From Stictocephala bisonia (Eukaryota > Arthropoda > Insecta > Hemiptera > Membracidae): a stretch of DNA of 64,000 bases. The position numbers were made by a program, and so were the translations under genes. Below the pieces are notes generated by a model. That model worked only from the letters and a program-made list of their open reading frames with translations, had not been told where the DNA came from and did not search any database. Location: positions 62,001-126,000 of the forward strand of contig JAQJVL010000568.1 of NCBI GenBank assembly GCA_035578905.1. The letters are read 5' to 3'. Shown piece by piece: positions 14,001-22,142 of this stretch; positions within the stretch are counted from its first letter, which is position 1, and every line of letters begins with the position of its first letter.

Positions 14001-17000
14001 TAGCCTAGCTTAGCTGGTCGCTTACTCGCTTACTGCTATGTAGAATGGGATCATGAAGTGGGTGCGTCTGCTAGCCACGACGGAGGCTAGCTGGTAGCCG
14101 AGATGGTAGCAGTGAACTAATCTCTAAACGAGAAGAATTGCCAGGTCCATTATTACATAGCAGTAAGCGGAGATGGTTCGACGCGCACATGCGCATTTCG
14201 TTTGATGATCACGCTCACTCAGTGGATCCTTGCCAACAAGTCTTCGTTGTGACTGTCAATCAGTCAGAAGACCGTGATCTCCCCACCAAATGAAAATGAA
14301 GGATTGCATGTGACGAGGAGTACGCATATGACAATTTGATGACCTTGAATCAAAGAGGATTTTATGATACAAATTGAAAACAATTTTTTATGTAACATTT
14401 TATTTAAATTTTTTTAGAAAGTGAATATTAAAATAAGTAAAATTACAATAGAAGTTACATTTACTTTATATGTTACAATGCTCAGAGACTGATGAGCTTA
14501 GTGTAAGATTTTTTTGACAATTAAGAATATATTTTTCCTTCCTTGCGAAAGCAGACCTTACATACAAACGTGTGAAGTTACTCATAATTTGCCGAATATG
14601 TTCTGTTATTACAAATATATATGTATACAAAAACTATAGAATATATTTTTTATGTTTTATCCAACACTAAAACATCAAATACTTTGTTAATGTATGTCAA
14701 ATACAAATAGTAAATTTAGAACATATACTGATTTGTACATTTTGATATACTTAATTTGGAAAACAAAATACCAAATGTACATTTAATAGATTTTCTTGTT
14801 CTTGATTGACGTTTATTATACATTTCTACATCAGGAAATATAATAAAAGAGATCATTGAAATCATTAGAAATGTTTTCAAAGTCCTTTTCAGTAGGAACT
14901 GGCATCTGGAGTGGTTGTAAAACATGCCATAAAACTTGAATTGTTTCCTTTATAATTTTACCTCCCGTCGACGCTCCCGTTCTGAAAGCAAAGGACAAGT
15001 GATGCATCAGTTGCTAAATATCGGAGCGTAAGCACTAGCCTCTCTTCTTGCGTTATCGGATCTTTGTGCCAATTTACCCAGTTCTTTTGCAGTCTAGGAG
15101 AAACTAGTTCTTTAATGTATTTTCATTCAATCTGACATACCGAAAATCCCTGACAGCAGAGTTTTCGAAAAGAAAAGACTCTTCGTCAATGGTACACGCC
15201 ATCAAGATGACAAGTGTGACAGGCGACCACTGAGCGTTGTTGTTTGTATGTCCAACTTCCCACCAGGTAACCTGCTAGGCTACCAGCGGCTATGCTAGTA
15301 AGCGACCATCCAGGCTGCGTTATGTTTTTACCTTTAAACATGAAAGGATGTGTTTTTATTTACAGTTCAATTGTTGTAATGGTAGACTCCAGAGGCGGTG
15401 GTAGGTGCTGGGTGAGGAAGAGCATCATTGTAAATATAGTCTTACAAACATTTGCTCTAATGAGGTCACTTGTTGCAAGAATGACTCATCGGGCTGCATT
15501 CATTGGTTTAGATTATAGTGCACGGACAACACTACGGTTACAATAAATGTATTGTTCTTACCTCGTATTTACTGGGTGACTGTACTCTCCAACAATCACT
15601 GCACCTGGCATTTTATTCCCCAGACTATTTAGTTCCTTCTCTACTTGATCCCACCATTTCAGATTTGGTATCTTATTGTTCTATTACGTCCCAAATTGTT
15701 CACCAATACTTTTCTTTTTTTTATGGAGCTATGCACTTTTCTTAAAACATGTTTTGCCAATCTCACATTCTAGTATGCACCTCAGCTAAACTATCTGAAT
15801 CTGTGTATAGCTCCCACAGCTCTCGATTATGTTTTTCTTTCCATTCTCCATTGGCTTAAATCGATCAATAGATTTCAATTTAAATGACTCGCCAATCCCC
15901 CAATTTAAAAAGGTCAAATTTGATATATTCTTTCATCATTTTGTAAGTCTCTGATGTTAAAATTTTATTGCAGATTTTGTATATTAAAAAAACCAAAGTA
16001 AAAGATATATAAATTGGTAGGTATATTTAGGTAAATTGATTTTTGTGTAAACTACCAATATAAACATTAAATATATTCCCAAATGATGAAGCCTCCAACT
16101 TCAGAGTAGCTAAATATTCAGAGAGGGAGGGAAAAATAGAGAAAGACTCCAGCCATTTATCTTGTCTCAGGGTGCTGCACTCTGTATCAAGCGGTTAGGC
16201 ATTCATTCTGTCAGGTATCTAAAGCCGTAAAGGAGCTCTATGGGAAACTTTAAAAACCTTTTAACATTTGATTACTTTGTAAGAACCATGTTGTCTACTA
16301 GCAATAATAATAATAATTCTTTATAATAAATATATAAAATTGTAAAATGCGTTAAATACATGCTTATCTGATATAAGATTTAGCAAAATATATTTTATTT
16401 CAGAAATAGAAAAAAGTTTGTACTATAATAAATCACGGATTAAAAATAACACTTATAACGTATTATTATATACTGAATTATGCTAGAATTTCATATTTTA
16501 TTTCCATTATTCAAGTTAATTTAATAACAGTGTACTCACCTACACTCAAAAACATAAACACGATGATGACTCACGCTTCCTACCATACAGTACAATGAGG
16601 ATGACTCACCCAAACTACCATGAACACAGTGATTAATCACCCTCCCAACGATACAGTACAGCGGTGATGATTCACCCACTTAACTACAAACAAATACAGT
16701 GGTGAGACTTACCCTCAGACCCATACAGTTAAAGGTGTATAATTAAATAATTTTAATAAATATAAATAAGTTTATTTTTCAGTTTATTGTTGATTTTATC
16801 CTAATAAGGATACTGATAATGATAATAATATGACAGTACTTGATAAATAAAATTAAGGAATGAAAATGTCTTTATTTTAAAAATATAAATGTACATGGTT
16901 TATTTAATGAATTTACATTAGAGGATATTATTTTTTTTACTTTTCGAATCGACTTAATTAAATGCTGTGTAATACATAGTTCCTAAACTTGGTGATCCTT

Positions 17001-17109
17001 ACCTTTATATATTTATTTATTATTTTTTTGTGCATAGATACTGAAGTTTCCTGTGGAAGAAGAGGTCGGAGTAAGTAGAAGTTCGAACAGTCAGTACTAC
17101 TATGGATGA
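4645..17109 (+). CDS. eva-1: eva-1 / EVA1C-like transmembrane SUEL-lectin receptor (spliced, 5' end missing)
   Basis: Seven exons join in frame: 4645-4832, 6250-6364, 6552-6701, 8052-8195, 11076-11276, 12693-12940 and 17038-17109, giving about 371 residues. Domain order is SUEL/galactose-binding lectin 1, lectin 2, acidic juxtamembrane linker, one membrane segment and a cytoplasmic tail ending NSQYYYG. Junction phases are 0,1,1,1,1,0 and all introns are GT-AG. Family knowledge: C. elegans EVA-1 is a cell-surface co-receptor for the guidance cue Slit, acting with Robo/SAX-3, and vertebrate EVA1C binds heparin; a role in axon guidance here is inferred from homology. The first exon begins in phase 1 and has no signal peptide, so at least one 5' exon is missing. 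Identity as an EVA-1 family member is strong; the exact exon set (extra small exons in the 2.9-kb and 4.1-kb introns) is not proven. Confidence 0.9.
4919..4999. repeat. (AT)n microsatellite in eva-1 intron
   Basis: About 40 uninterrupted AT dinucleotides, starting some 85 bp after the exon A donor. Confidence 0.97.
5000..6249. other. eva-1 intron between exons A and B, remainder
   Basis: AT-rich intron sequence. A perfect 14-bp palindrome gccacttaagtggc is at 5796-5809, followed by a more GC-rich stretch of about 40 bases. Nothing else is recognisable. Confidence 0.7.
6250..6364 (+). CDS. eva-1: eva-1 exon B: second half of SUEL lectin domain 1
   Basis: Acceptor ctattgcag ends at 6249 and donor gtaaga starts at 6365. 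The frame continues from exon A in phase 0 with SVVEACHKRRLCRF and then DPCPWLRNFVEVAYKCRP. The C-x5-C spacing and the terminal VEVAYKC strand are the closing half of a SUEL domain. The exon ends in phase 1. An overlapping 74-codon open frame in another register, running into the intron, is a shadow. Confidence 0.9.
6552..6701 (+). CDS. eva-1: eva-1 exon C: first half of SUEL lectin domain 2
   Basis: Acceptor ttttgtttcag ends at 6551 and donor gtgagt starts at 6702. The exon reads EFRSKM, ACENELVQLTC, RIAIYSASFGRTEYESVTC and PQPPGIPEE. The IAIYSASFGRTEYES stretch is, from memory, among the most conserved parts of EVA-1/EVA1C proteins and is the main anchor for the family call. Phase 1 at both ends. 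Confidence 0.95.
6702..7904. other. eva-1 intron between exons C and D, 5' part
   Basis: AT-rich intron sequence. A 69-codon open frame at 7225-7434 has no recognisable motif and biased, low-complexity composition; I regard it as chance. Confidence 0.7.
7905..8040 (+). pseudogene. decayed duplicate of eva-1 exon D
   Basis: Bases 7924-8022 match exon D bases 8065-8172: tacgatacagagg against tacgccacagaga, then ttgaggttatgtcac against atgaggttatgtcac, then cgctagggaaa in both. The copy lacks about 9 bases of the real exon and carries an in-frame TGA after LRLCHVF. An acceptor-like tttatcgccag precedes it. It sits in the intron directly upstream of the intact exon, like the 126-bp array does for exon A. 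Confidence 0.85.
8052..8195 (+). CDS. eva-1: eva-1 exon D: second half of SUEL lectin domain 2
   Basis: Acceptor ttctgttacag ends at 8051 and donor gtgagt starts at 8196. Joined to exon C it reads EETCLA, YATETVMRLCHGHRRCSL, SADTATL and GKPCSQQTRMYLKIVYTC, completing the second lectin domain with all expected cysteines. Phase 1 to phase 1, exactly 48 codons. A decayed partial duplicate of this exon lies about 141-150 bp upstream. Confidence 0.94.
8196..8932. other. eva-1 intron between exons D and E, 5' part
   Basis: AT-rich intron with nothing recognisable before the MITE copy that starts near 8933. Confidence 0.65.
8933..9220 (-). mobile_element. MITE family copy 1 (reverse orientation, in eva-1 intron)
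   Basis: Reverse complement of this stretch matches the elements at 31983-32316 and 39343-39718: a terminus ccttttcagttaattcacta, an internal gttaggttag run, gatcacaaacttgtaaatcc and attcctagcgg. The far end is degenerate (gtgaataaac where the others have gtgaattaac). No coding sequence, so a non-autonomous element. Confidence 0.75.
9221..11075. other. eva-1 intron between exons D and E, 3' part
   Basis: AT-rich intron. Open frames on the minus strand at 9393-9677 and 9826-10035 have no protein-like composition or known motif. No exon recognised, though a small one could be missed. Confidence 0.6.
11076..11276 (+). CDS. eva-1: eva-1 exon E: acidic juxtamembrane linker
   Basis: Acceptor ttttctag ends at 11075 and the proposed donor gtatat starts at 11277 (a weaker donor than the others). 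The exon opens with APRKVLLEQYDSGLGEDE, continuing directly from the YTC of lectin domain 2, and then an acidic EYDYEDVVVESEVYSEW stretch. An NYT sequon fits an extracellular linker. It is 67 codons, phase 1 at both ends, and joins the membrane exon as THDGQERLLYT. Confidence 0.85.
11277..12692. other. eva-1 intron between exons E and F
   Basis: AT-rich intron. The stretch 11900-12380 (with gctgtttttgagaaaattcc, gaagtatacatacatacaga and cactttttgggttcagaggg) has the look of a decayed dispersed element seen in many insect genomes, but no termini were defined. Confidence 0.45.
12693..12940 (+). CDS. eva-1: eva-1 exon F: transmembrane segment and start of cytoplasmic tail
   Basis: Read in the frame set by exon E, this exon gives GQERLLYT followed by the hydrophobic span LLGVSSFLISVLAAVTLWLL and a basic stop-transfer WQRKQ, then a proline-rich region (VIPVPPKVF). 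The donor gtaggt starts at 12941 after PPEE. The acceptor (ccaataaag, ending 12692) has a poor pyrimidine tract, so the 5' boundary is the least certain splice site of the gene; a branch of the frame upstream of it is AT-rich and not protein-like. Confidence 0.82.
12941..13961. other. eva-1 intron between exons F and G, 5' part
   Basis: Intronic sequence of mixed composition. 13180-13680 is less AT-rich than its surroundings, but no exon, repeat end or RNA gene was recognised there. Confidence 0.5.
13962..15332 (-). mobile_element. PIF/Harbinger-like DNA transposon relic
   Basis: Ends are imperfect inverted repeats: gggtaaagacacaacgaagc at 13962 and, on the other strand from 15332, ggtaaaaacataacgcagcc, each followed by agtaagcga/tagcctagc-type subterminal motifs. 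TTA precedes the left end, compatible with the 3-bp TWA target of this superfamily. Between the ends, the minus strand carries broken transposase text: MACTIDEES near 15200, then LTLRYLATDAS near 15040, KIIKETIQVLW near 14950 and MPVPTEKDFENI near 14890, a pattern I recognise from Harbinger nucleases. Stops and frameshifts interrupt it. It sits inside the last eva-1 intron, antisense to the host gene. Confidence 0.72.
14716..15205 (-). pseudogene. Harbinger-type transposase fragment, broken
   Basis: Minus-strand text in two or more frames spells an N-terminal Harbinger-like region: an EERLVLTLRYLATDAS block, then after a frame change a GKIIKETIQVLWHVLQ block and a MPVPTEKDFENISNDF block. The catalytic DDE region downstream is not recognisable; the following 350 bp toward 14360 is AT-rich and eroded. 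The ORF from 14925 down to 14716 is a fragment in another frame. Confidence 0.65.
15333..17037. other. eva-1 intron between exons F and G, 3' part
   Basis: Contains a degenerate copy of the 36-bp GT-rich/CCCACCCT repeat at about 16540-16735 (listed separately). The open frames at 15292-15745 have no recognisable motif. Otherwise AT-rich sequence. Confidence 0.55.
16540..16735. repeat. degenerate minisatellite related to the 36-bp repeat
   Basis: Recurring atgactcaccc / ccatacagtacaatg / tacagtggtga motifs at irregular spacing. The strings accatacagta, tcaccctccc and acagtggtg also occur in the array at 58150-58410, so they appear to be one family. Confidence 0.6.
17038..17109 (+). CDS. eva-1: eva-1 exon G: C-terminal tail and stop
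   Basis: Acceptor tttttgtgcatag ends at 17037. In phase 0 after exon F the frame reads ILKFPVEEEVGVSRSS and NSQYYYG, then TGA at 17107-17109. The last residues carry three tyrosines. Short length makes this exon less certain than the lectin exons, but the splice phase, the acidic run and the clean stop agree. Confidence 0.72.
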   Translation: MLKFPVEEEVGVSRSSNSQYYYG

Positions 17110-17870
17110 CAGTCTCCAGTGGTAGAACCTCGGGCAGTGTCCTCTAAGTCCTCCGGAACTGGAGAGTCCAGGACTTACTGCTTCTAACATTCAGCCCCTA
17201 CAGACAGTTCTGTCTGGGTGGACAAGCAACGATGTGATAGCTGAGAGCCCTGGGTTTTGTGAACCTGAAATGGCTGTAACTCAAGAAACCAGAAAGTATT
17301 AGACCTTCTGAACCACAGTCTGTGAATCTTATTAAAGTTGTGGAATAAAGGTGTCCTATGCTTGTACTGTTAAGTATAAGTGAACTCAAAATATCAGACT
17401 GAAATTCAACTTTAATGAATCCAGACATAACCAGATCTTAATAATATTGTTAATTCGATGGAAGATTTTAACTAAGGTAGCGTGTTAAAAACGATCTTTT
17501 ACTATACAAAAACATGTATTATATGACAAATTTACGATTTTTATTTATTTTCTTTTAACTCACAAATAGAAAGTCCGGGAAAGTAATTATTTTTAAATTA
17601 TATATATTTTGTTTATTTATATTGTCATATTATAACTATACTTAAGTAAATCTAAACTATCATGACATTTTTAGCTTATATCCAGATTTTAATTTTATTT
17701 AGTAAAAAAGGAAAACTTATAGAGTAAACTATTTTATTCCTACCCAGGACTGTAATTCTATTCATATGCAATAGAAATATAATCCGGAATTGAGAAGACC
17801 AAGTTCTTTTGTGTATAGCGTAAATTCCAGTGACGACGACCTTGTAATAAACTTCCTTGGTAAAAATATT
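17110..17870 (+). other. probable eva-1 3' UTR
   Basis: Sequence after the stop is somewhat less AT-rich up to about 17440. AATAAA hexamers occur at 17344-17349 and 17846-17851, either of which could direct polyadenylation. The extent is inferred from these hexamers only. Confidence 0.4.
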
Positions 17871-19330
17871 TCTTGATTACGTAGGATTAAAACCCTGGTG
17901 CGTTTATAGTATGAGAAAAGCAGTGATTAATTGATTGACTCTGAATATATAATGAATTTTTTGGATAAAATGATAAATTTTATTGTTATTATCAGATGAG
18001 AGTCGACTTTGACTGTTTCAAGAATATCGTATTTTTCTAGTAAAACATTGATACCAATATTATTGTTGTTTTATTGACCTTTTACATATATATATTTACA
18101 AAGTTATTCATAATGCACATAATTTTTCTTGCATATAGTTTGTAATATCTTTATGATTTGTAATTTTTATACAAAACCCTTAGTTTTAATATTAGGATGT
18201 TTTTATTTGTGTTTCAGTGTTTATTTTGTAATATTCATTTTTATAGTTAAAATAGTAGATCACATCAACATTTACGCCCTGGATATACTATGCTGCAACA
18301 TATTTTTACCGTATTTCCCAAAGAATAGCAAAATATTGTACAACGCTACCATAAGGGATATGCATATAGAAGCTAAATATCAAACACGTTAGGCCTTTGG
18401 GTCTAATTTGAAACGGTATCTTGATTTAAATGCAGTATGCATGATTTAAATAAACAAAACATAATTCTACGTAATGTGACTTTTTTTGTAAAGTATAAGA
18501 GTAAATTGCTAGTGGGAGCTGCCCTTGAAGCTAAGAAGTGTTAGCAAAGTTTGTATGAGTAATAAACTTAGTAAAAGTAATATACTTTTCATTAATCATA
18601 TTTCTCTCGTATCCCTCTACTTCTGGTAGGTTTCCTACATTTTGTTGAAAATACTAAATTAATAAACTTTTTGTTTCTTTTCTTATAATTTCTTTACACA
18701 ATTAGTTCATTAAAACTAAGTAAAAAGATTAATTAAGAAAAATAATGCTAAAAAATTACACCTTATAAGTTAATGAATGCCATTTTTTAAAGGAAAAATA
18801 CACATTTATGTTAATGAGTACTTATTGACATGATTCGATTGAGATTGGAGTGCGGACAGAAAAATATTGCTAAATTTTTCGTAAACTAATTAGATATAAA
18901 TGTAATCAGATAATATAGTGTTCTGATTATTTTGAAAATACTGGTAATAAACAAAATTACGTGATACGTTGTTATCTTTTCATTTCATTAATTATATGAT
19001 TTTTTTTTTAAATGATACATTATAATTTAGCCTCATAAGTACATTGAATAGAGTGCAGTAGCTTTTAATAATAACATTTTAAAGCGTGCCAAATGCATTT
19101 AGTTAAATCTTATGGTGATTCATTGTTGTTATATTCGTATATGAATGAAACCCAATACTCCTTTGGAAATATTTACTAAATGTATATGCTTTAAGGACTA
19201 GTGTGATTACAGGTGAATCGAAGCGGTTTTTTATTCAAGTATTTCCATCATAGTAATTATAAATGCACTAAAAGTATGAAGGAAACAAACCATTAACTTT
19301 AGTATGAAGTTTATACAATGGATTTCAATC
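17871..19330. other. AT-rich intergenic sequence
   Basis: No exon, RNA gene or repeat array recognised. The 87-codon open frame at 18129-18392 is hydrophobic, AT-driven text without a known motif. Confidence 0.6.
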
Positions 19331-20541
19331 TCAGGTCCTCATAAACATAATTTAAGAGGATAGACGTAAATCTTAGATTCTAATAGCTAAGGTTCAACGG
19401 GATGGACTTCAAGCCCAGATCCTGATAGCCCAGATTTACAGGATGGACTTCAAGCCCAGATCCTGATAGCCCAGATTTACAGGATGGACTTCAAGCCCAG
19501 ATCCTGATAGCCCAGGTCTTACAGGATGGACTTCAAGCCCAGATCCTGATAGCCCAGGTCTTACAGGATGGACTTCAAGCCCAGATCCTGATAGCCCAGA
19601 TTTACAGGATGGACTTCAAGCCCAGGTCCTGATAGCCCAGATTTACAGGATGGACTTCAAGCCCAGGTCGTGATAGCCCAGGTCTTACAGGATGGACTTC
19701 AAGCCCAGATCCTGATAGCCCAGATTTACAGGATGGACTTCAAGCCCAGGTCCTGATAGCCCAGGTCTTACAGGATGGACTTCAAGCCCAGATCCTGATA
19801 GCCGAGATTTACAGGATGGACTTCAAGCTCAGGTCGTGATAGCCCAGGTCTTACAGGATGGACTTCAAGCCCAGATCCTCATAGCCCAGGTCTTACAAGA
19901 TGGACTTCAAGCCCAGATCCTGATAGCCCAGATTTACAGGATGGACTTCAAGCCCAGGTCCTGATAGCCCAGGTCATACAAGATGGACTTCAAGCCCAGA
20001 TCCTGATAGCCTAGATTTACAGACTGCAATAAATGCATGACTTTTTTTACCGGCTGTATATTTCAAGAAATGTTCCAGGTCCTGATAGCCCAGGTCTTAC
20101 AGGATGGACTTCAAGCCCAGATCCTCATAGCCTAGGTCTTACAAGATGGACTTCAAGCCCAGATCCTCATAGCCCAGGTCTTACAGGATGGACTTCAAGC
20201 CCAGATCCTCATAGCCCAGGATTGAATGATGTACTTCAAGCACAGATCCTCATAGCTCAGGATTAAATGATGGACTTCAAGCCTAGGTCCTCATAGCCCA
20301 GGATTGAAGGATGGACTTCAAGCCCATATCCTCATAGCCCAAGTCTTACAAGATGGACTTCAAGCCCAGATCCTCATAGCCCAGGTCTTACAGGATGGAC
20401 TTCAAGCCCAGGTACTCATAGCCCAGGATTGAATGATGGACTTCAAGCACAGATCCTCATAGCCCAGGATTAAATGATGGACTTCAAGCCCAGATCCTCA
20501 TAGCCCAGGATTGAAAGATGGACTTCAAGTCCAGATCCTCA
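19330..20541. repeat. 41/42-bp minisatellite array
   Basis: Unit ggatggacttcaagcccaga + tcctgatagcccagatttac(a), with a 42-bp form ending ccaggtcttaca. About 15 units lie before 20028 and about 11 after 20070, separated by some 50 bp of unrelated sequence. Units before the break favour cctgatagcc and units after it favour cctcatagcc. Degenerate units are at the left edge. A lone relic of the same unit is at 22078-22142, beyond the next array. Confidence 0.95.
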
Positions 20542-21201
20542 TCCTTACTGCAAAAAGCAATACTAACAACTGCGTTTGGTAAGGCAAAAAGATTTCATAC
20601 TGATATACTATTCAACGAAACGAAGGTTTTCAGTATGAGAAAACTCTTCATACAAACCTTATTGGTACATATTTAGAAAAATATCAACACTTTGTTTCAA
20701 CCTATCTGATATTCCTGTATTACACGTTAATCCCCAATAATGGCAAAACAAAACTCCAAAATAAACAAAATCCATTTCATTGACTAAATCACACTTCATT
20801 GCCCATACTATATACAAAAATTTATGCCAATATATTATTCAAAATAATTTTTTTTAATTTACTGAGATGGAGTAAAAGAGTTTATTTTTAATCTAGGAAT
20901 AGAAGCGGCTAACACACTGATTGTGACCAACATGAGACGGGTCTGACTCTTGATAACATTCTGCTGCTACTGGCAAACATTGTAACTTAAATTTCTGTCA
21001 TTGCATATCGTTAACTGTTGCATCTACATATTTTTATCATCGTTAGTAAAATCTTAATTTTATTCATTAAATTTTATTGATCTATTAATCCAGTTCGAAA
21101 AGCAAATACAATTTTTGTAATCTTGTTGTTTAGTATTAAGAATAATCAATGTGTCGTTCTCTTAAAAATTATTATAAATATGCAGTTCATAGCAACGCAA
21201 G
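20542..21201. other. AT-rich spacer between two minisatellites
   Basis: Nothing recognisable apart from ordinary AT-rich sequence. Confidence 0.6.
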
Positions 21202-21850
21202 CCTACCCACAAGCCGTCCTGCCCATGAAGGTCCACACACAAGCCGTCCCGCCCATGAAGGTCCACACACAGGCTGTCCTGCCCATGAAGGCCTACACAC
21301 AGGCTGTCCTATCCATGCAGGTCCACACACAGGCTGTCCTATCCATGAAGGCCTACACACAGGCTGTCCTATCCATGAAGGCCTACACACAGGCTGTCTT
21401 ACCCATGAAGGTCCACACACAGGCTGTCCTGCCCATGAAGGCCTACACACAGGCTGTCCTGCCCATGAAGGCCTACACACAGGCCGTCCTACCCATGAAG
21501 GTCCACACACAGGCTGTCCTGCCCATGAAGGCCTACACACAGGCTGTCCTGCCCATGAAGGCCTAAACACAGGCCGTCCTTACAATGTAGGCCGACACAC
21601 AGGCCGTCCTGACTAAGAAGGCCTACACACAGGCCTTCCTGCCCATGAAGGCCTACACACAGGCTGACCTGCCCATGTTGACCTACACACAGGCGTCCCA
21701 CCCATGAAGGCCTACAGACAGGCCTTTCCACCCATTTAGCCTACACACAGGCCATCCCACCATGTAAGCCTACGCACAGGCTGTCTCGCTGATGTGGGCC
21801 TATGCACAGGCCGTCTCGCTCATGTGGCCTACACACAGGCCGTTCCGCTT
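21202..21850. repeat. 30-bp minisatellite array
   Basis: Unit gcccatgaaggcctacacac + aggctgtcct, about 21-22 copies, with a regular 30-bp period to about 21690 and looser spacing after it. The period is divisible by three, so both strands stay open for over 120 codons (periodic peptides such as HEGLHTGCPA). These open frames have no start context or homology cue and are best seen as by-products of the repeat. Confidence 0.95.
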
Positions 21851-21911
21851 ATTCTCTAAAATTATATTTTATTTTTGTTGTACCTTACAACAATTTATAC
21901 AAAGTATAGTC

Positions 21912-21941
21912 CATATTACGTTGTGTAAATAACGTAATATG
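21912..21941. other. perfect 11-bp-stem inverted repeat
   Basis: catattacgtt, 8-base loop, aacgtaatatg, about 60 bp after the end of the 30-bp array. Confidence 0.85.
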
Positions 21942-22077
21942 TGTTAAAAATACGATAAACGATAAAAAATCTGTCTTAACCTTTTTCACTAATATTTTTC
22001 TATGTTTAATAATACTGCTGTAGCTTACTGTAGGTTTTTTCAGAATAAAACATAATTTTTATTAATTCATCCATAGC

Positions 22078-22142
22078 CCTATTTACAGAATGGACTGCAA
22101 GCCCAGAATCTCATAGCCATGATAATAGTGTGGACTTCAAAC
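22078..22142. repeat. isolated relic of the 41/42-bp minisatellite
   Basis: gaatggactgcaagcccaga followed by atctcatagcc and then gtgtggacttcaaacc: about one and a half diverged units, about 1.5 kb away from the main array. Confidence 0.8.

Noticed and set aside
20033..20266. 77-codon frame with GLTGWTSSPDPHSP repeats
   Set aside because: It exists only where the 42-bp form of the minisatellite keeps frame; it breaks as soon as 41-bp units appear.
21123..21616. Long overlapping open frames (147 and 155 codons on +, 127 on -)
   Set aside because: They lie in a 30-bp tandem array whose period is a multiple of three, so several frames stay open on both strands; the peptides are pure repeats.
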